The notes: generated by a model not told the origin, from the sequence alone. Positions 53,923-62,783 are shown, numbered from the stretch's first letter. The stretch: 64,000 nt of DNA from Ectopseudomonas composti (GCF_001567565.1 NZ_LSSW01000013.1:211801-275800), one strand, 5' to 3'. Numbers and translations: made by a program.

Positions 53923-54527
53923 GCCTGTAAACTTTTCATTACGATATTTTCTGGCGACAGTGATTTCGGCTTTCTTGCGCTTGCCTGATTCCTGCCTGTG
54001 CTCCATGTGCGTATCGAGGGTCGTGGTGCCAGCTGATTGACTGGATTGTCATATGTCATTTATGAACCGGTTTGATGTTGGGTTCGCTACGCCAAAAGCC
54101 CCAACCCCTAATTACAACTTCAAACTTTCCGTGACGATTTGCCGAGGCTTCAGCCACTTAACTGGGTTGTTGATTTGCATGGCGAACGCATGTCAGTGAA
54201 ATAAGCCAATTCAGTACGTCGATATATCTCATGTAGTACGGCGCCGCCGCTGAGGGAATAACGGATGTGACTCGCGCTATGAGTGATTGCCTGATTGCGG
54301 GGGATGATAACGGTTGGATAAATGAAGTGAGCTTTCGATTGCGGTTCAAGTTGCCTGGTAATTGCCAGGGCCGATCTTAATATATTGAGTTTTCTTGGAA
54401 TTAGCAGTGAGGGAAATAAAGTAACCACCTGGCGCCGTACGAGTAGCCTTACAGGTGCTCTCGAAATTTCAGCGAAACGATGCCCTGTTCTGTAAGTATA
54501 TTTTTACGTCATGAAAAGTTTACAGGC
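53923..54527. mobile_element. 605-base segment bounded by 21-base inverted repeats
   Basis: The arms GCCTGTAAACTTTTCATTAC(G) and its inverted copy are identical at 20 of 21 positions. The interior is AT-rich and non-coding, so a MITE-like element is possible. Each arm also contains TGTAAA-N6 followed by a TTAC-like half, which resembles the TyrR/PhhR box, so the arms may instead be regulatory sites. No target duplication is seen. Confidence 0.45.
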
Positions 54528-54639
54528 TGACTGTGTGGATAATTACGGGTAGATCAGTTTTTAATTGTGCCGCATATGTGTAACAAAATGTTTCTAGATA
54601 GTGGTCAATTAATCCGTAAGCAAATTGCTACACCCTGAC

Positions 54640-54775
54640 ATGACGTCCCGTGAGGCCTGCCCGTGGGGCGATGGTGACCCTACAGGATCGAGGTGGGGCG
54701 CTGCGTTTTGGGTGCATTATTTCAATCAAGAGCGCCTGAAACATGGCGTCATTGACTTGTCGGTCACAGATGCCC
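54640..54775 (+). pseudogene. Possible IS3-type transposase C-terminal remnant
   Basis: The frame around here reads FWVHYFNQERLKHGVIDLSV, resembling the C-terminal W-x-x-Y-F-N-x-x-R-L segment of IS3-family transposases. Nothing upstream continues the gene. The match is short, so this is tentative. Confidence 0.3.
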
Positions 54776-54802
54776 TGGGCTATAAAAATTCCAATTCCTG
54801 CA

Positions 54803-54829
54803 GGAGGGGGCAGGGATTCGAACCTTTCG
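54803..54829 (-). other. tRNA 3'-end-like relic (possible attachment site)
   Basis: On the reverse strand the stretch contains the T-loop consensus GGTTCGAATCC followed shortly by CCCCCTCC. This resembles the 3' end of a tRNA with a GGAGGGG acceptor arm, such as bacterial tRNA-Tyr. The rest of a tRNA is absent and the T-stem is imperfect, so it is a relic at most, as left by integration at a tRNA gene. Confidence 0.35.
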
Positions 54830-54928
54830 CGAATCTTTCATTCTGTATTGTGACGTTTTATTGACGTATTCGCCGCTTTCACGGATGAGAATGATCGTGT
54901 TTATGTTTATATTTCTGGAGTACAGGGC

Positions 54929-55789
54929 ATGGAAACGAAGGTACTGACGGCGGCGGGTTTCAATGTTTATACGGAGATGTATTGGTGCGGAGAGCAGGCC
55001 AAGACGGTATTGCTCATCAATGGCGCTCTGTCCACGACGGGATCTTTCGGGCAAACAGTAAAGTACTTGCAGCCTCATTTTAATCTTGTGTTGTTCGATC
55101 TTCCCTTTGCCGGGAAGTCACGTGAGCACAATGCGCTCGGGCGTGTGGTCAGCAAGGAAGATGAAGTTCGTATTATTCTGGATCTTATCGAACGTTTTCA
55201 GGTCAATTTTTTATTGTCGGTATCCTGGGGTGGGGTATCGGCCATGTTGGCGCTTGCTGAATCTCCACCAAGCGTCGAGCGGGCGATCATCAGTTCGTTT
55301 TCCCCGGTCATCAATGACGCGATGCGGGACTATCTCGACAAGGGGCAGGCTTACCTGGCGACCCGGGACAAGAGAAAGATCGGCAGCCTGCTCAATGATA
55401 CGGTGGGCAAATACTTGCCGCGCCTGTTCAAACTCTACAACTTCAAGCACTTGATCAGTCTGGCCGAGCACGAATACCGGCAGATCGAGTTCCATATTGC
55501 CCAGGTCCGTGAACTCAGTGCCAAAAATTATGTGGAGCGCTTTGCCCAGATAAAAATCCCGGTATTGTTCGTCAATGGTGAGCGGGACGAATACACCACG
55601 GCAGCGGATGCGCGGCAGTTCGCCCACTATGTCGCGGACAGCCATTTCACGGTGGTCCAGGGGGCAGGGCATTTTCTCGATCTGGAGAGCAAATCGGCCT
55701 GGCTTGCATCGCGTGAGTCGGCGCTGTCTTTCTTCGGTGCCGAGGTCGCTACGCGGGTGTTTCCGGAGCTGTCACCGTCGTTGGTGTGA
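54929..55789 (+). CDS. phaG: PhaG/RhlA-family 3-hydroxyacyl-ACP acyltransferase
   Basis: 286 residues, alpha/beta-hydrolase fold, with GGAG eight bases before the ATG. PhaG diverts 3-hydroxyacyl groups from fatty-acid synthesis towards medium-chain polyhydroxyalkanoate, and its relative RhlA joins two of them into HAA, the rhamnolipid lipid. Shared motifs are LLINGALSTTGSFGQTVKYL, LFDLPFAGKSREHN, the nucleophile Ser99 in SVSWGG, Asp220 in NGERDEYTT and His248 in GAGHFLDLESK. SSFSPVIN and MRDYLDKGQAYLA are closer to PhaG as I recall it; FDLPFAGKSREHN is closer to RhlA. No rhlB or pha synthase gene is nearby. It lies 22 bases before a pump operon, so co-transcription is likely. Confidence 0.75.
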   Translation: METKVLTAAGFNVYTEMYWCGEQAKTVLLINGALSTTGSFGQTVKYLQPHFNLVLFDLPFAGKSREHNALGRVVSKEDEVRIILDLIERFQVNFLLSVSWGGVSAMLALAESPPSVERAIISSFSPVINDAMRDYLDKGQAYLATRDKRKIGSLLNDTVGKYLPRLFKLYNFKHLISLAEHEYRQIEFHIAQVRELSAKNYVERFAQIKIPVLFVNGERDEYTTAADARQFAHYVADSHFTVVQGAGHFLDLESKSAWLASRESALSFFGAEVATRVFPELSPSLV

Positions 55790-55811
55790 TTTGCAGAGGG
55801 CGTGACAGGGG

Positions 55812-56936
55812 ATGGGGGTTGGATTGGATGCCGTTGCGCGCTGGACGCTGTTGCGCTTCGCTGCGACCTGCTGGTTGGTGGTTCTGGTGTTGGGGTGTTC
55901 CGTGGAGTCGGCGCCTGACAAGAGCGCGGTGCGCGTCGTGGCGCAGCGGGTCGAGCGGATGCCTGGTCTGGCGCAAACCGTCCTGACCGGCGATCTTCAG
56001 GCCCGCTTCGTCAGTGAGCTCGCCTTTCCCAGTGCGGGGAAGGTGACGCAGTTGTCGGTCGACGTCGGCGACAGGGTCGTTGCCGGGCAACGCCTTGGGC
56101 GCCTGGATCCACTGGAGTTACGTACGACTCTGGAACTCAGCGAAGCGCAAGTGCAGGCCCAGCAGGCGCGACTGGAACTGGCGCGTGCGGATCATGCGCG
56201 CCAGGCCCGGTTGCTGCCGCAGGGGTACACCAATCGCAACGAATACGAGCGAGCACAGGCAGCGCTCAAAGGCGCCGAGGCCGAGTTGATGTCGGCAATG
56301 GCGCGCCGCCAGATAGCCGTGGATGCCTTAGCGGATGCCGATCTGCTGGCTCTGGCCGACGGCGTGGTAGTCGCACGCCGGGTGACCGCAGGGGAGGTGG
56401 TCCAGGCCGGGCAGGTGGTGCTGTCGATGGCGCATGACGAAGCGTCTGAAGCGGTTTTCGACTGGTATGAAGCACTGCCTGCAGGGCTGCAGGTCGGAAG
56501 CACCGTCCATCTGCATGCGCTGAGCGAGCCTGAGCACGAGATCAGCGGACGGGTAAGAGAGATCGCGCCCCGCGTGGCGGCCGGCTCGGGCACCGTGCGC
56601 CTGCGTGTCAGCCTGCCGGCCGAGGCTGAGCAATGGCCGTTGGGAAGCGTGGTGGTGGCGCGTTTGGCCGAGCCGCAGGGCGAGGTCGCAGTGCTGCCCT
56701 GGTCGGCCCTGAGTCGTGATCAGGGGAGGCCGGCCGTTTGGCGCATCGACGCCCGGCAGCATGTCAGCCTGGTTCCGGTCGAGGTCTCGCGCTACGAAAC
56801 GGGAAGGGTGCTGGTGGCGGCGGGTTTGCAGGACGGCGACCTGATCGTGGCCCAGGGTGGTCAGTTGCTCTATCCCGGTCAGCGGGTCGAGGTGGCTGCC
56901 GTGCAGGCCGCGGCAGATGCAGGGCTGCGGCCATGA
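55812..56936 (+). CDS. RND efflux adaptor lipoprotein, first of two
   Basis: 374 residues. The N-terminus carries a lipobox (VLVLGCS), so it should be anchored in the periplasmic face of the inner membrane. Membrane-fusion-protein features follow: a beta-barrel/lipoyl half KVTQLSVDVGDRVVAGQRLG, a helical hairpin (about residues 105-165, LSEAQVQAQQARLELARADH), and the returning lipoyl half ADGVVVARRVTAGEVVQAGQ. Its stop overlaps the start of the second adaptor (ATGA). Two different adaptors in one operon recall TriA-TriB of P. aeruginosa. Confidence 0.9.
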   Translation: MGVGLDAVARWTLLRFAATCWLVVLVLGCSVESAPDKSAVRVVAQRVERMPGLAQTVLTGDLQARFVSELAFPSAGKVTQLSVDVGDRVVAGQRLGRLDPLELRTTLELSEAQVQAQQARLELARADHARQARLLPQGYTNRNEYERAQAALKGAEAELMSAMARRQIAVDALADADLLALADGVVVARRVTAGEVVQAGQVVLSMAHDEASEAVFDWYEALPAGLQVGSTVHLHALSEPEHEISGRVREIAPRVAAGSGTVRLRVSLPAEAEQWPLGSVVVARLAEPQGEVAVLPWSALSRDQGRPAVWRIDARQHVSLVPVEVSRYETGRVLVAAGLQDGDLIVAQGGQLLYPGQRVEVAAVQAAADAGLRP

Positions 56937-58018
56937 GGTGGATGCAGGGGGCTCTGGTGCTGCTTTGTGTCCTGCTGATGGCCTGTGGCGAACAGGCCCC
57001 GTCTGCGCAGATCGAGCGTCCGGTTCTATTCGATGAAATCGCTCCGTCATCAGGTTCGGCCAGTACACGCTTCACCGGCACCGTTCAGCCGCGTTATCAG
57101 CTGGTTGCCGCGTTCCGCCAGAGCGGTCGTTTGCTCAGCAGGCAGGTCGAGGTCGGGCAGCGAGTCAGCAGGGGGCAACTGCTGGCGAGCCTGGAAAGCA
57201 GTGATCAGCAGAGCGAGGTACGCAACCGCCAGGGCGAGTTGGCTCGTGCCGAGGTGCTATGGCGTAACGCTCGCGACGAGCTGGTGCGTTACCAGGGCTT
57301 GCATGACCAGGGGGTTGGCAGTCTGGCCAGGCTCGAGCAGTTGTCCAGCGAGGTGCGGGTGCGTGCGGCGACCTTGCGCCAGGCGCGCACCGCCTTGAAC
57401 CGTGCGCAGGAGCACTTGCGGCAGACGCAGGTGCTGGCCGATACCGATGGCGTGGTCACGGCATGGCATGCCGAGGTCGGGCAGGTCCTGGCCAGTGGTG
57501 CAGCCGTGCTCAGTCTGGCCCGGCTGGACAGTCTGGAAGTGTGGGTCGACCTGCCTGCACAGGGTGTGAGCGAGCTGGCGGCGCAGAACGGGCCGCCCCG
57601 TATCTGGGTCGCGTCGATGAGCGAGCCGGACGTCGGCAGTTGGGCGCATGTGCGGCAGATCGACCCTGAGCTGGATGCCGTTACCCGCGTGCAGCGGGTC
57701 AGGCTGGCGGTGGAGCGGCTGCCGGCAGAGGTGCACTTGGGTTCGTTGGTCAGCGTGGAGCTTGCCAGGCAGTCCGCGATAGCCGAACCGGTTCTGTCTG
57801 CTTCGGCATTGTGGACCTTGGCTGGGCAGCACTACGTCTGGCGGATCGACAGGCAGAGTTCGCAGGTGCAGGCCGTCGAGGTCGAGGTAGTCGATCGCAA
57901 TGGATCGCGGGTGCGCGTGCGGGGAGGCTTGCAGCCCGGTGATCGGGTGGTCAGCGCGGGTGTGGCGCGCTTGAGCGAAGGACAGCGGGTCAGGCTCGAG
58001 GAGCGTAGTGGTTCATGA
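56933..58018 (+). CDS. RND efflux adaptor lipoprotein, second of two
   Basis: 361 residues from the ATG at 56933, with a lipobox (LLMACGE). Same architecture as its neighbour: QVEVGQRVSRGQLLASLES, a helical hairpin at about 95-155, and DGVVTAWHAEVGQVLASGAA. The start overlaps the upstream stop, and its own stop overlaps the transporter start (both ATGA), so the three genes are tightly coupled. It is only distantly similar to the first adaptor, so the pair is not a recent duplication. Confidence 0.9.
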   Translation: MRWMQGALVLLCVLLMACGEQAPSAQIERPVLFDEIAPSSGSASTRFTGTVQPRYQLVAAFRQSGRLLSRQVEVGQRVSRGQLLASLESSDQQSEVRNRQGELARAEVLWRNARDELVRYQGLHDQGVGSLARLEQLSSEVRVRAATLRQARTALNRAQEHLRQTQVLADTDGVVTAWHAEVGQVLASGAAVLSLARLDSLEVWVDLPAQGVSELAAQNGPPRIWVASMSEPDVGSWAHVRQIDPELDAVTRVQRVRLAVERLPAEVHLGSLVSVELARQSAIAEPVLSASALWTLAGQHYVWRIDRQSSQVQAVEVEVVDRNGSRVRVRGGLQPGDRVVSAGVARLSEGQRVRLEERSGS

Positions 58019-61000
58019 GGGAAGGATTCAATCTGTCTGGCTGGGCACTGCGTCATCGCACACTGGTCTGGTACGCCATGCTGGTTACCTTGCTGATGGG
58101 CACTTTCGCCTACCTGCAACTGGGGCGCGAAGAGGATCCCGCGTTCGCCATCAAGACCATGGTGATCCAGGCGCGCTGGCCCGGTGCGACGCTGGATGAA
58201 ACCCTGCAGCAGGTCACCGACCGCCTGGAGAAGAAACTCGAGGAAATCGACGCCCTGGACTACGTGCGCAGCTACACCCTGGCTGGCGAGACCACGCTGT
58301 TCGTCTTTCTCAAGAGTGAGACGCCGGCGCGGGCGATCCCGGATGCCTGGTACGCGGTGCGCAAGAAGATGCAGGACATCCGCGGCGAATTGCCCGGCGG
58401 CGTGCAGGGGCCGGCCTTCAACGACGAGTTCGGCGATGTCTTCGGCAACATCTATGCCCTGACCGGCGAAGGTTTCTCGCCGCGGCAGTTGCGCGACTAC
58501 GCCGAGCGCCTGCGCCTGGGGCTCAAGGGCGTGCCCGGCCTGGGCAAGGTAGAGCTGCTCGGCAGTCAGCCCGAGGTCATCTATCTGGACTTTTCCATTC
58601 GCCGTCTGGCGGCCCTGGGCATCGACCTGCGCCAGGTGATCCAGAGCCTGCAGGCGCAGAATGCGGTCACTCCGGCGGGCCTCATCGACGGCGAGCAGGA
58701 GCGTATCGCCGTGCAGGCCAGTGGCGCCTTCGCCAGCGAGGAGGATCTCGCGGCCGTCAGCCTGCGCTTCGGTGATCGCCTGCTGCGTTTGAGTGATCTG
58801 GCGCGCATCGAGCGTGGTTATGCGCAACCGCCGAGTTCTCTGTTTCGCTATGACGGTGAAGCGGCGCTCGGTCTGGCCGTGGCCATGCAGGCCGGAGGTA
58901 ACATCCAGGATTTCGGCGCGGCCTTGCAGCACCGCATCGACGCGCTGACCGCCGACCTGCCGCTGGGCCTGGATGTGCATCTGGTATCCAGCCAGGCCCA
59001 GGTGGTGGACAAGGCCATCGGCACCTTCACCAAGGCGCTGTTCGAGGCCGTGCTGATCGTGCTGGTGGTCAGTTTCATCAGCCTCGGTCTGCGTGCCGGT
59101 CTGGTGGTGGCTTGTTCCATCCCGCTGGTGCTGGCCATGGTCTTTCTGTTCATGTCCTACAGCGGCATCACCTTGCAGCGCATTTCCCTCGGCGCCTTGA
59201 TCATCGCCCTGGGGCTGCTGGTGGATGACGCCATGATCACCGTGGAGATGATGATCAAGCGCATCGAGCTGGGAGATTCCCTGCCCAAGGCAGCGACGCA
59301 TGCCTACACCTCGACGGCCTTTCCCATGCTCACTGGCACCCTGGTGACGGTGGCCGGTTTCGTGCCCATCGGCCTCAACTCCAGTTCCGCCGGGGAGTAT
59401 GTGTTCACCATGTTCGCGGTGATTGCCGTGGCGTTGTTGCTGTCCTGGCTGGTGGCGGTGGTGTTCGCGCCCTTGCTGGGTGTCTACCTGCTGCGGCGCC
59501 CGACTCAGACACACGGCAGCAGCCGCTGGCAGCGACTGTTTTCCGCCTGGTTGGCACTGGCGCTGCGTCATCGCAACTGGACGGTGGGCCTGACTCTGCT
59601 GGCCTTCGCCCTGTCGTTGGCGGCGACCCCGCTGCTGCAGCGGCAATTCTTCCCCGACTCGGATCGACCGGAGATCCTGGTGGACTTCCACCTGCCGCAG
59701 CAGGGTTCGATCAACGCCACGCGCGCGGTGATGGATCGCTTCGAGCAGGCGCTGCGCGACGACCCGGACGTGCTGCGCTGGAGCTCCTACGTTGGCAAGG
59801 GTGCCGTGCGCTTCTACCTGCCGCTGGATCAACAGCTGAGCAACCCCTTCTATGGTCAGGTGGTCATCGTCAGCCAGGGTGGCGCGGCGCGTGATCGCCT
59901 GCTCGCGCGCTTGCGCGAACGCCTGCACCAGGACTTCGTCGGCATCGGTTTCAACGTGCAGCCGCTGAACATGGGGCCGCCGGTGGGCTGGCCGATCCAG
60001 TACCGGGTCAGTGGCCCGGATATCCAGCAGGTAAGGGCTCAGGCCATGCGCCTGGCGGCGATCGTCGATGCCCATCCGCACATCGGCCAGGTGGTGTACG
60101 ACTGGAACGAACCCGCCAAGGTGCTGCGCATCGACATCGAGCAGGACAAGGCGCGACAGTTCGGTCTTTCCTCCCAGGACACTGCACAGATCCTGCACAG
60201 CGTGGTGTCCGGCTCGAGCATCACGCAGATCCGCGATGGCATTCATCTGGTCGACGTGGTGGCGCGGGCGCAGGCTGCCGAACGGCAGTCACCGGAGCTG
60301 ATCGGTAGCTTGCAGATACCTTCTGCTCGTACAGGTGAATCGATTCCGCTGCTGGCATTCGCTAGTATCGGTTATGAGCAGGAGCAGCCCCTGGTATGGC
60401 GCCGTGACCGCTTGCCGACCATCACCCTGAAAGCGAACATCGTCGGCGCCCTGCAGCCCGATGCGCTGGTCGCCGGTTTGCAGCCGGCGCTCGATGATTT
60501 CGCCGCGCAGTTGCCGGTGGGCTACAAGGTGGCGGTGGGCGGCGCGGTCGAGGCCAGTGCGCGTTCGCAGCAACCCATCCTGCGTGTGGTGCCCTGGATG
60601 CTGTTTCTTATGGTGACCCTGTTGATGATTCAGTTGCAGAGCGTGAAACAGGTCTTGCTGGTGCTGAGCGTGGCGCCCCTGGGACTGATCGGCGTGGTGG
60701 GAGCCCTGTTGGTGACCGGCTCGCCGCTGGGGTTCGTCGCCATTCTCGGAGTGCTGGCGTTGATCGGTATCATCGTGCGTAACTCGGTGATCCTGGTCAG
60801 CCAGGTGGAGTCTTTCCGTCAGCAGGGGTTCGCGTTGCAGGCTGCTGTGGTGCATGCCACCGAACATCGCTGCCGGCCGATCCTGCTGACCGCTGCGGCA
60901 TCCGGTCTGGCGATGATCCCGATTGCCCGCGAGGCGTTCTGGGGGCCGATGGCTTACGCGATGATCGGTGGCATTGCCGTGGCCACGGTGTTGACGCTGA

Positions 61001-61092
61001 TATTCCTGCCTGCCCTTTATCTGCTCTGTCATGCAGATGACGCGGGGCAGGGTGGAACGGTCGATGAGGTGCCTGCAACCAATGACGCATGA
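58015..61092 (+). CDS. RND-family efflux transporter
   Basis: 1025 residues with the 12-helix, two-repeat RND plan. Conserved parts are GALIIALGLLVDDAMITVEM in helix 4 with the paired Asp residues for proton relay, TSTAFPMLTGTLVTVAGFVP, and ILGVLALIGIIVRNSVILV in helix 10. It exports substrates from the periplasm or inner membrane outward. No outer-membrane channel gene follows, so it would use one encoded elsewhere, as TriABC does. The association with a PhaG/RhlA-type gene raises the possibility that it exports a hydroxyacyl lipid, but a drug or solvent pump is equally possible. A long open frame on the opposite strand is its shadow. Confidence 0.93.
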   Translation: MREGFNLSGWALRHRTLVWYAMLVTLLMGTFAYLQLGREEDPAFAIKTMVIQARWPGATLDETLQQVTDRLEKKLEEIDALDYVRSYTLAGETTLFVFLKSETPARAIPDAWYAVRKKMQDIRGELPGGVQGPAFNDEFGDVFGNIYALTGEGFSPRQLRDYAERLRLGLKGVPGLGKVELLGSQPEVIYLDFSIRRLAALGIDLRQVIQSLQAQNAVTPAGLIDGEQERIAVQASGAFASEEDLAAVSLRFGDRLLRLSDLARIERGYAQPPSSLFRYDGEAALGLAVAMQAGGNIQDFGAALQHRIDALTADLPLGLDVHLVSSQAQVVDKAIGTFTKALFEAVLIVLVVSFISLGLRAGLVVACSIPLVLAMVFLFMSYSGITLQRISLGALIIALGLLVDDAMITVEMMIKRIELGDSLPKAATHAYTSTAFPMLTGTLVTVAGFVPIGLNSSSAGEYVFTMFAVIAVALLLSWLVAVVFAPLLGVYLLRRPTQTHGSSRWQRLFSAWLALALRHRNWTVGLTLLAFALSLAATPLLQRQFFPDSDRPEILVDFHLPQQGSINATRAVMDRFEQALRDDPDVLRWSSYVGKGAVRFYLPLDQQLSNPFYGQVVIVSQGGAARDRLLARLRERLHQDFVGIGFNVQPLNMGPPVGWPIQYRVSGPDIQQVRAQAMRLAAIVDAHPHIGQVVYDWNEPAKVLRIDIEQDKARQFGLSSQDTAQILHSVVSGSSITQIRDGIHLVDVVARAQAAERQSPELIGSLQIPSARTGESIPLLAFASIGYEQEQPLVWRRDRLPTITLKANIVGALQPDALVAGLQPALDDFAAQLPVGYKVAVGGAVEASARSQQPILRVVPWMLFLMVTLLMIQLQSVKQVLLVLSVAPLGLIGVVGALLVTGSPLGFVAILGVLALIGIIVRNSVILVSQVESFRQQGFALQAAVVHATEHRCRPILLTAAASGLAMIPIAREAFWGPMAYAMIGGIAVATVLTLIFLPALYLLCHADDAGQGGTVDEVPATNDA

Positions 61093-61229
61093 GCGTGCAC
61101 AAAATGGTCATGGGTGTTGCGCCTGCGGGCGTGACACTCTCTCACACAAGGATAAAAGACCATTGAGAGTTGTTGATTTACGAGTGACTTCCCGTGCCGT
61201 GCTTGCGAGATATCAGCAGGAGGCCTGCC

Positions 61230-62783
61230 ATGCGTATTAAGGTGCATTGTCAGAACCGTGTCGGCATCTTGCGTGACATGCTCAACCTGCTGGTCGACTA
61301 CGGCATCAATGTCGCCCGCGGTGAAGTGGGGGGCGAACAGGGCAATGCCATCTACCTGCACTGCCCGAACCTGATCAATCTGCAGTTCCAGTCGCTGCGG
61401 CCGAAGTTCGAGGACATTCCCGGCGTTTTCGGCATCAAGCGCGTCGGCCTGATGCCCAGCGAGCGGCGCCACCTGGAACTCAACGCCCTGCTCGGCGCGT
61501 TGGACTTTCCGGTGCTGTCGATCGATATGGGCGGCTCCATCGTCGCTGCCAACCGTAGCGCCGCGCAGTTGCTCGGCGTGCGCGTGGACGAAGTGCCGGG
61601 CATTGCGCTGTCGCGTTACGCCGAGGACTTCGACCTGCCCGAGCTGGTGCGCGCCAACAAGGCCCGCATCAATGGCCTGCGGGTGCAGATCAAGGGCGAT
61701 GTGTTCCTCGCCGATATCGCACCCTTGCAAAGTGAGCACGACGAGAGTGAAGCGCTGGCCGGTGCGGTGCTGACCCTGCACCGTGCCGACCGTGTTGGCG
61801 AGCGCATCTATCACGTGCGCAAGCAGGAACTGCGAGGCTTCGACTCGATCTTCCAGAGCTCGAAAGTGATGGCGGCCGTGGTGCGTGAGGCGCGGCGTAT
61901 GGCGCCACTGGATGCGCCACTGTTGATCGAAGGCGAGACCGGCACCGGCAAGGAGTTGCTGGCGCGTGCCTGCCACCTGGCCAGCCCGCGCGGGCAGTCG
62001 CCGTTCATGGCGCTCAACTGTGCCGGTTTGCCCGAGTCGATGGCCGAGACCGAGCTGTTCGGTTACGGCGCCGGCGCCTTCGAAGGTGCACGCCCGGAAG
62101 GCAAGCTCGGTCTGCTGGAGCTGACGGCTGGCGGCACCTTGTTCCTCGATGGCGTCGGCGAGATGAGCCCGCGTCTGCAAGCCAAGTTGCTGCGCTTTCT
62201 GCAGGACGGCTGTTTCCGCCGTGTGGGCAGCGACGAGGAGGTGTACCTGGATGTGCGGGTGATCTGCGCGACCCAGGTCGACCTGTCCGAACTCTGCGCC
62301 CGTGGCGAGTTTCGCCAGGATCTCTACCACCGCCTCAACGTGCTCAGTCTGCATATTCCGCCGCTTCGCGAATGTCTCGATGGCCTGGCGCCTCTGGTCG
62401 AGCACTTTCTCGATTCCGCCAGTCGGCAGATCGGCTGCAGCCTGCCCAGGCTGGCGCCGCAGGCCTTCGAACGCATGGCCCACTACCACTGGCCGGGCAA
62501 CGTGCGGCAGCTGGAGAACGTGCTGTTCCAGGCCGTCTCGCTGTGCGATGGCGGGATGGTGAAGGCCGAGCATATCCGCCTGCCGGACTACGGTGCGCCG
62601 CAGCCTTTGGGCGAGTTTTCGGTGGAGGGCAACCTCGACGATATTCTCGGCCGTTTCGAGAAGGCGGTGCTGGAGCGCCTGTATCACGAGCACCCCAGTA
62701 GCCGTCAGCTGGGCAAGCGGCTCGGGGTTTCGCACACCACCATCGCCAACAAGTTGCGCCAGCATGGCCTGGGCAAGGAATAG
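61230..62783 (+). CDS. phhR: PhhR, TyrR-like activator of aromatic amino acid catabolism
   Basis: 517 residues, AGGAGG before the ATG at 61230. Domains: N-terminal ACT (RIKVHCQNRVGILRDMLNLL), PAS at about 85-190, AAA+ domain with Walker A GETGTGKE near 234-241 and Walker B-like TLFLDGVGEM, and a C-terminal Fis-type helix-turn-helix (RQLGKRLGVSHTTIANKLRQ). The usual sigma-54 contact loop GAFTGA reads GAFEGA. PhhR with phenylalanine or tyrosine activates phhABC. Here it is 7.5 kb from phhA and reads away from it, with the pump block between. Confidence 0.94.
   Translation: MRIKVHCQNRVGILRDMLNLLVDYGINVARGEVGGEQGNAIYLHCPNLINLQFQSLRPKFEDIPGVFGIKRVGLMPSERRHLELNALLGALDFPVLSIDMGGSIVAANRSAAQLLGVRVDEVPGIALSRYAEDFDLPELVRANKARINGLRVQIKGDVFLADIAPLQSEHDESEALAGAVLTLHRADRVGERIYHVRKQELRGFDSIFQSSKVMAAVVREARRMAPLDAPLLIEGETGTGKELLARACHLASPRGQSPFMALNCAGLPESMAETELFGYGAGAFEGARPEGKLGLLELTAGGTLFLDGVGEMSPRLQAKLLRFLQDGCFRRVGSDEEVYLDVRVICATQVDLSELCARGEFRQDLYHRLNVLSLHIPPLRECLDGLAPLVEHFLDSASRQIGCSLPRLAPQAFERMAHYHWPGNVRQLENVLFQAVSLCDGGMVKAEHIRLPDYGAPQPLGEFSVEGNLDDILGRFEKAVLERLYHEHPSSRQLGKRLGVSHTTIANKLRQHGLGKE

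Larger units (their letters stand above)
53756..54928. other. AT-rich gene-free region carrying mobile-element relics
   Basis: About 1.17 kb with no supported intact gene; the short frames have no recognisable similarity. It contains an inverted-repeat pair (53923-53943 / 54507-54527), a DnaA-box-like TGTGGATAA at 54534-54542, a transposase-tail-like fragment near 54640-54775 and a tRNA 3'-end-like stretch at 54803-54829. Base composition is much more AT-rich than phhA on one side and the pump genes on the other. Confidence 0.7.

Noticed and set aside
54534..54542. DnaA box TGTGGATAA as evidence of a replication origin
   Set aside because: It is isolated, with no cluster of boxes, no dnaA/rep gene and no iterons; a chance match in AT-rich DNA is more likely.
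54798..54813. Possible quorum-sensing las/rhl box of the form CT-N12-AG upstream of the PhaG/RhlA-like gene
   Set aside because: It fits the loose pattern, but the symmetry is poor, the bases coincide with the tRNA-like stretch, and no luxR/luxI genes are in the window.
57832..60246. Open frame of about 800 codons on the reverse strand inside the pump gene
   Set aside because: It is a mirror of codon bias in GC-rich DNA. Its sequence is low in hydrophobic core and rich in Gln, His and Arg, with no family match, while the + strand encodes a full RND transporter.
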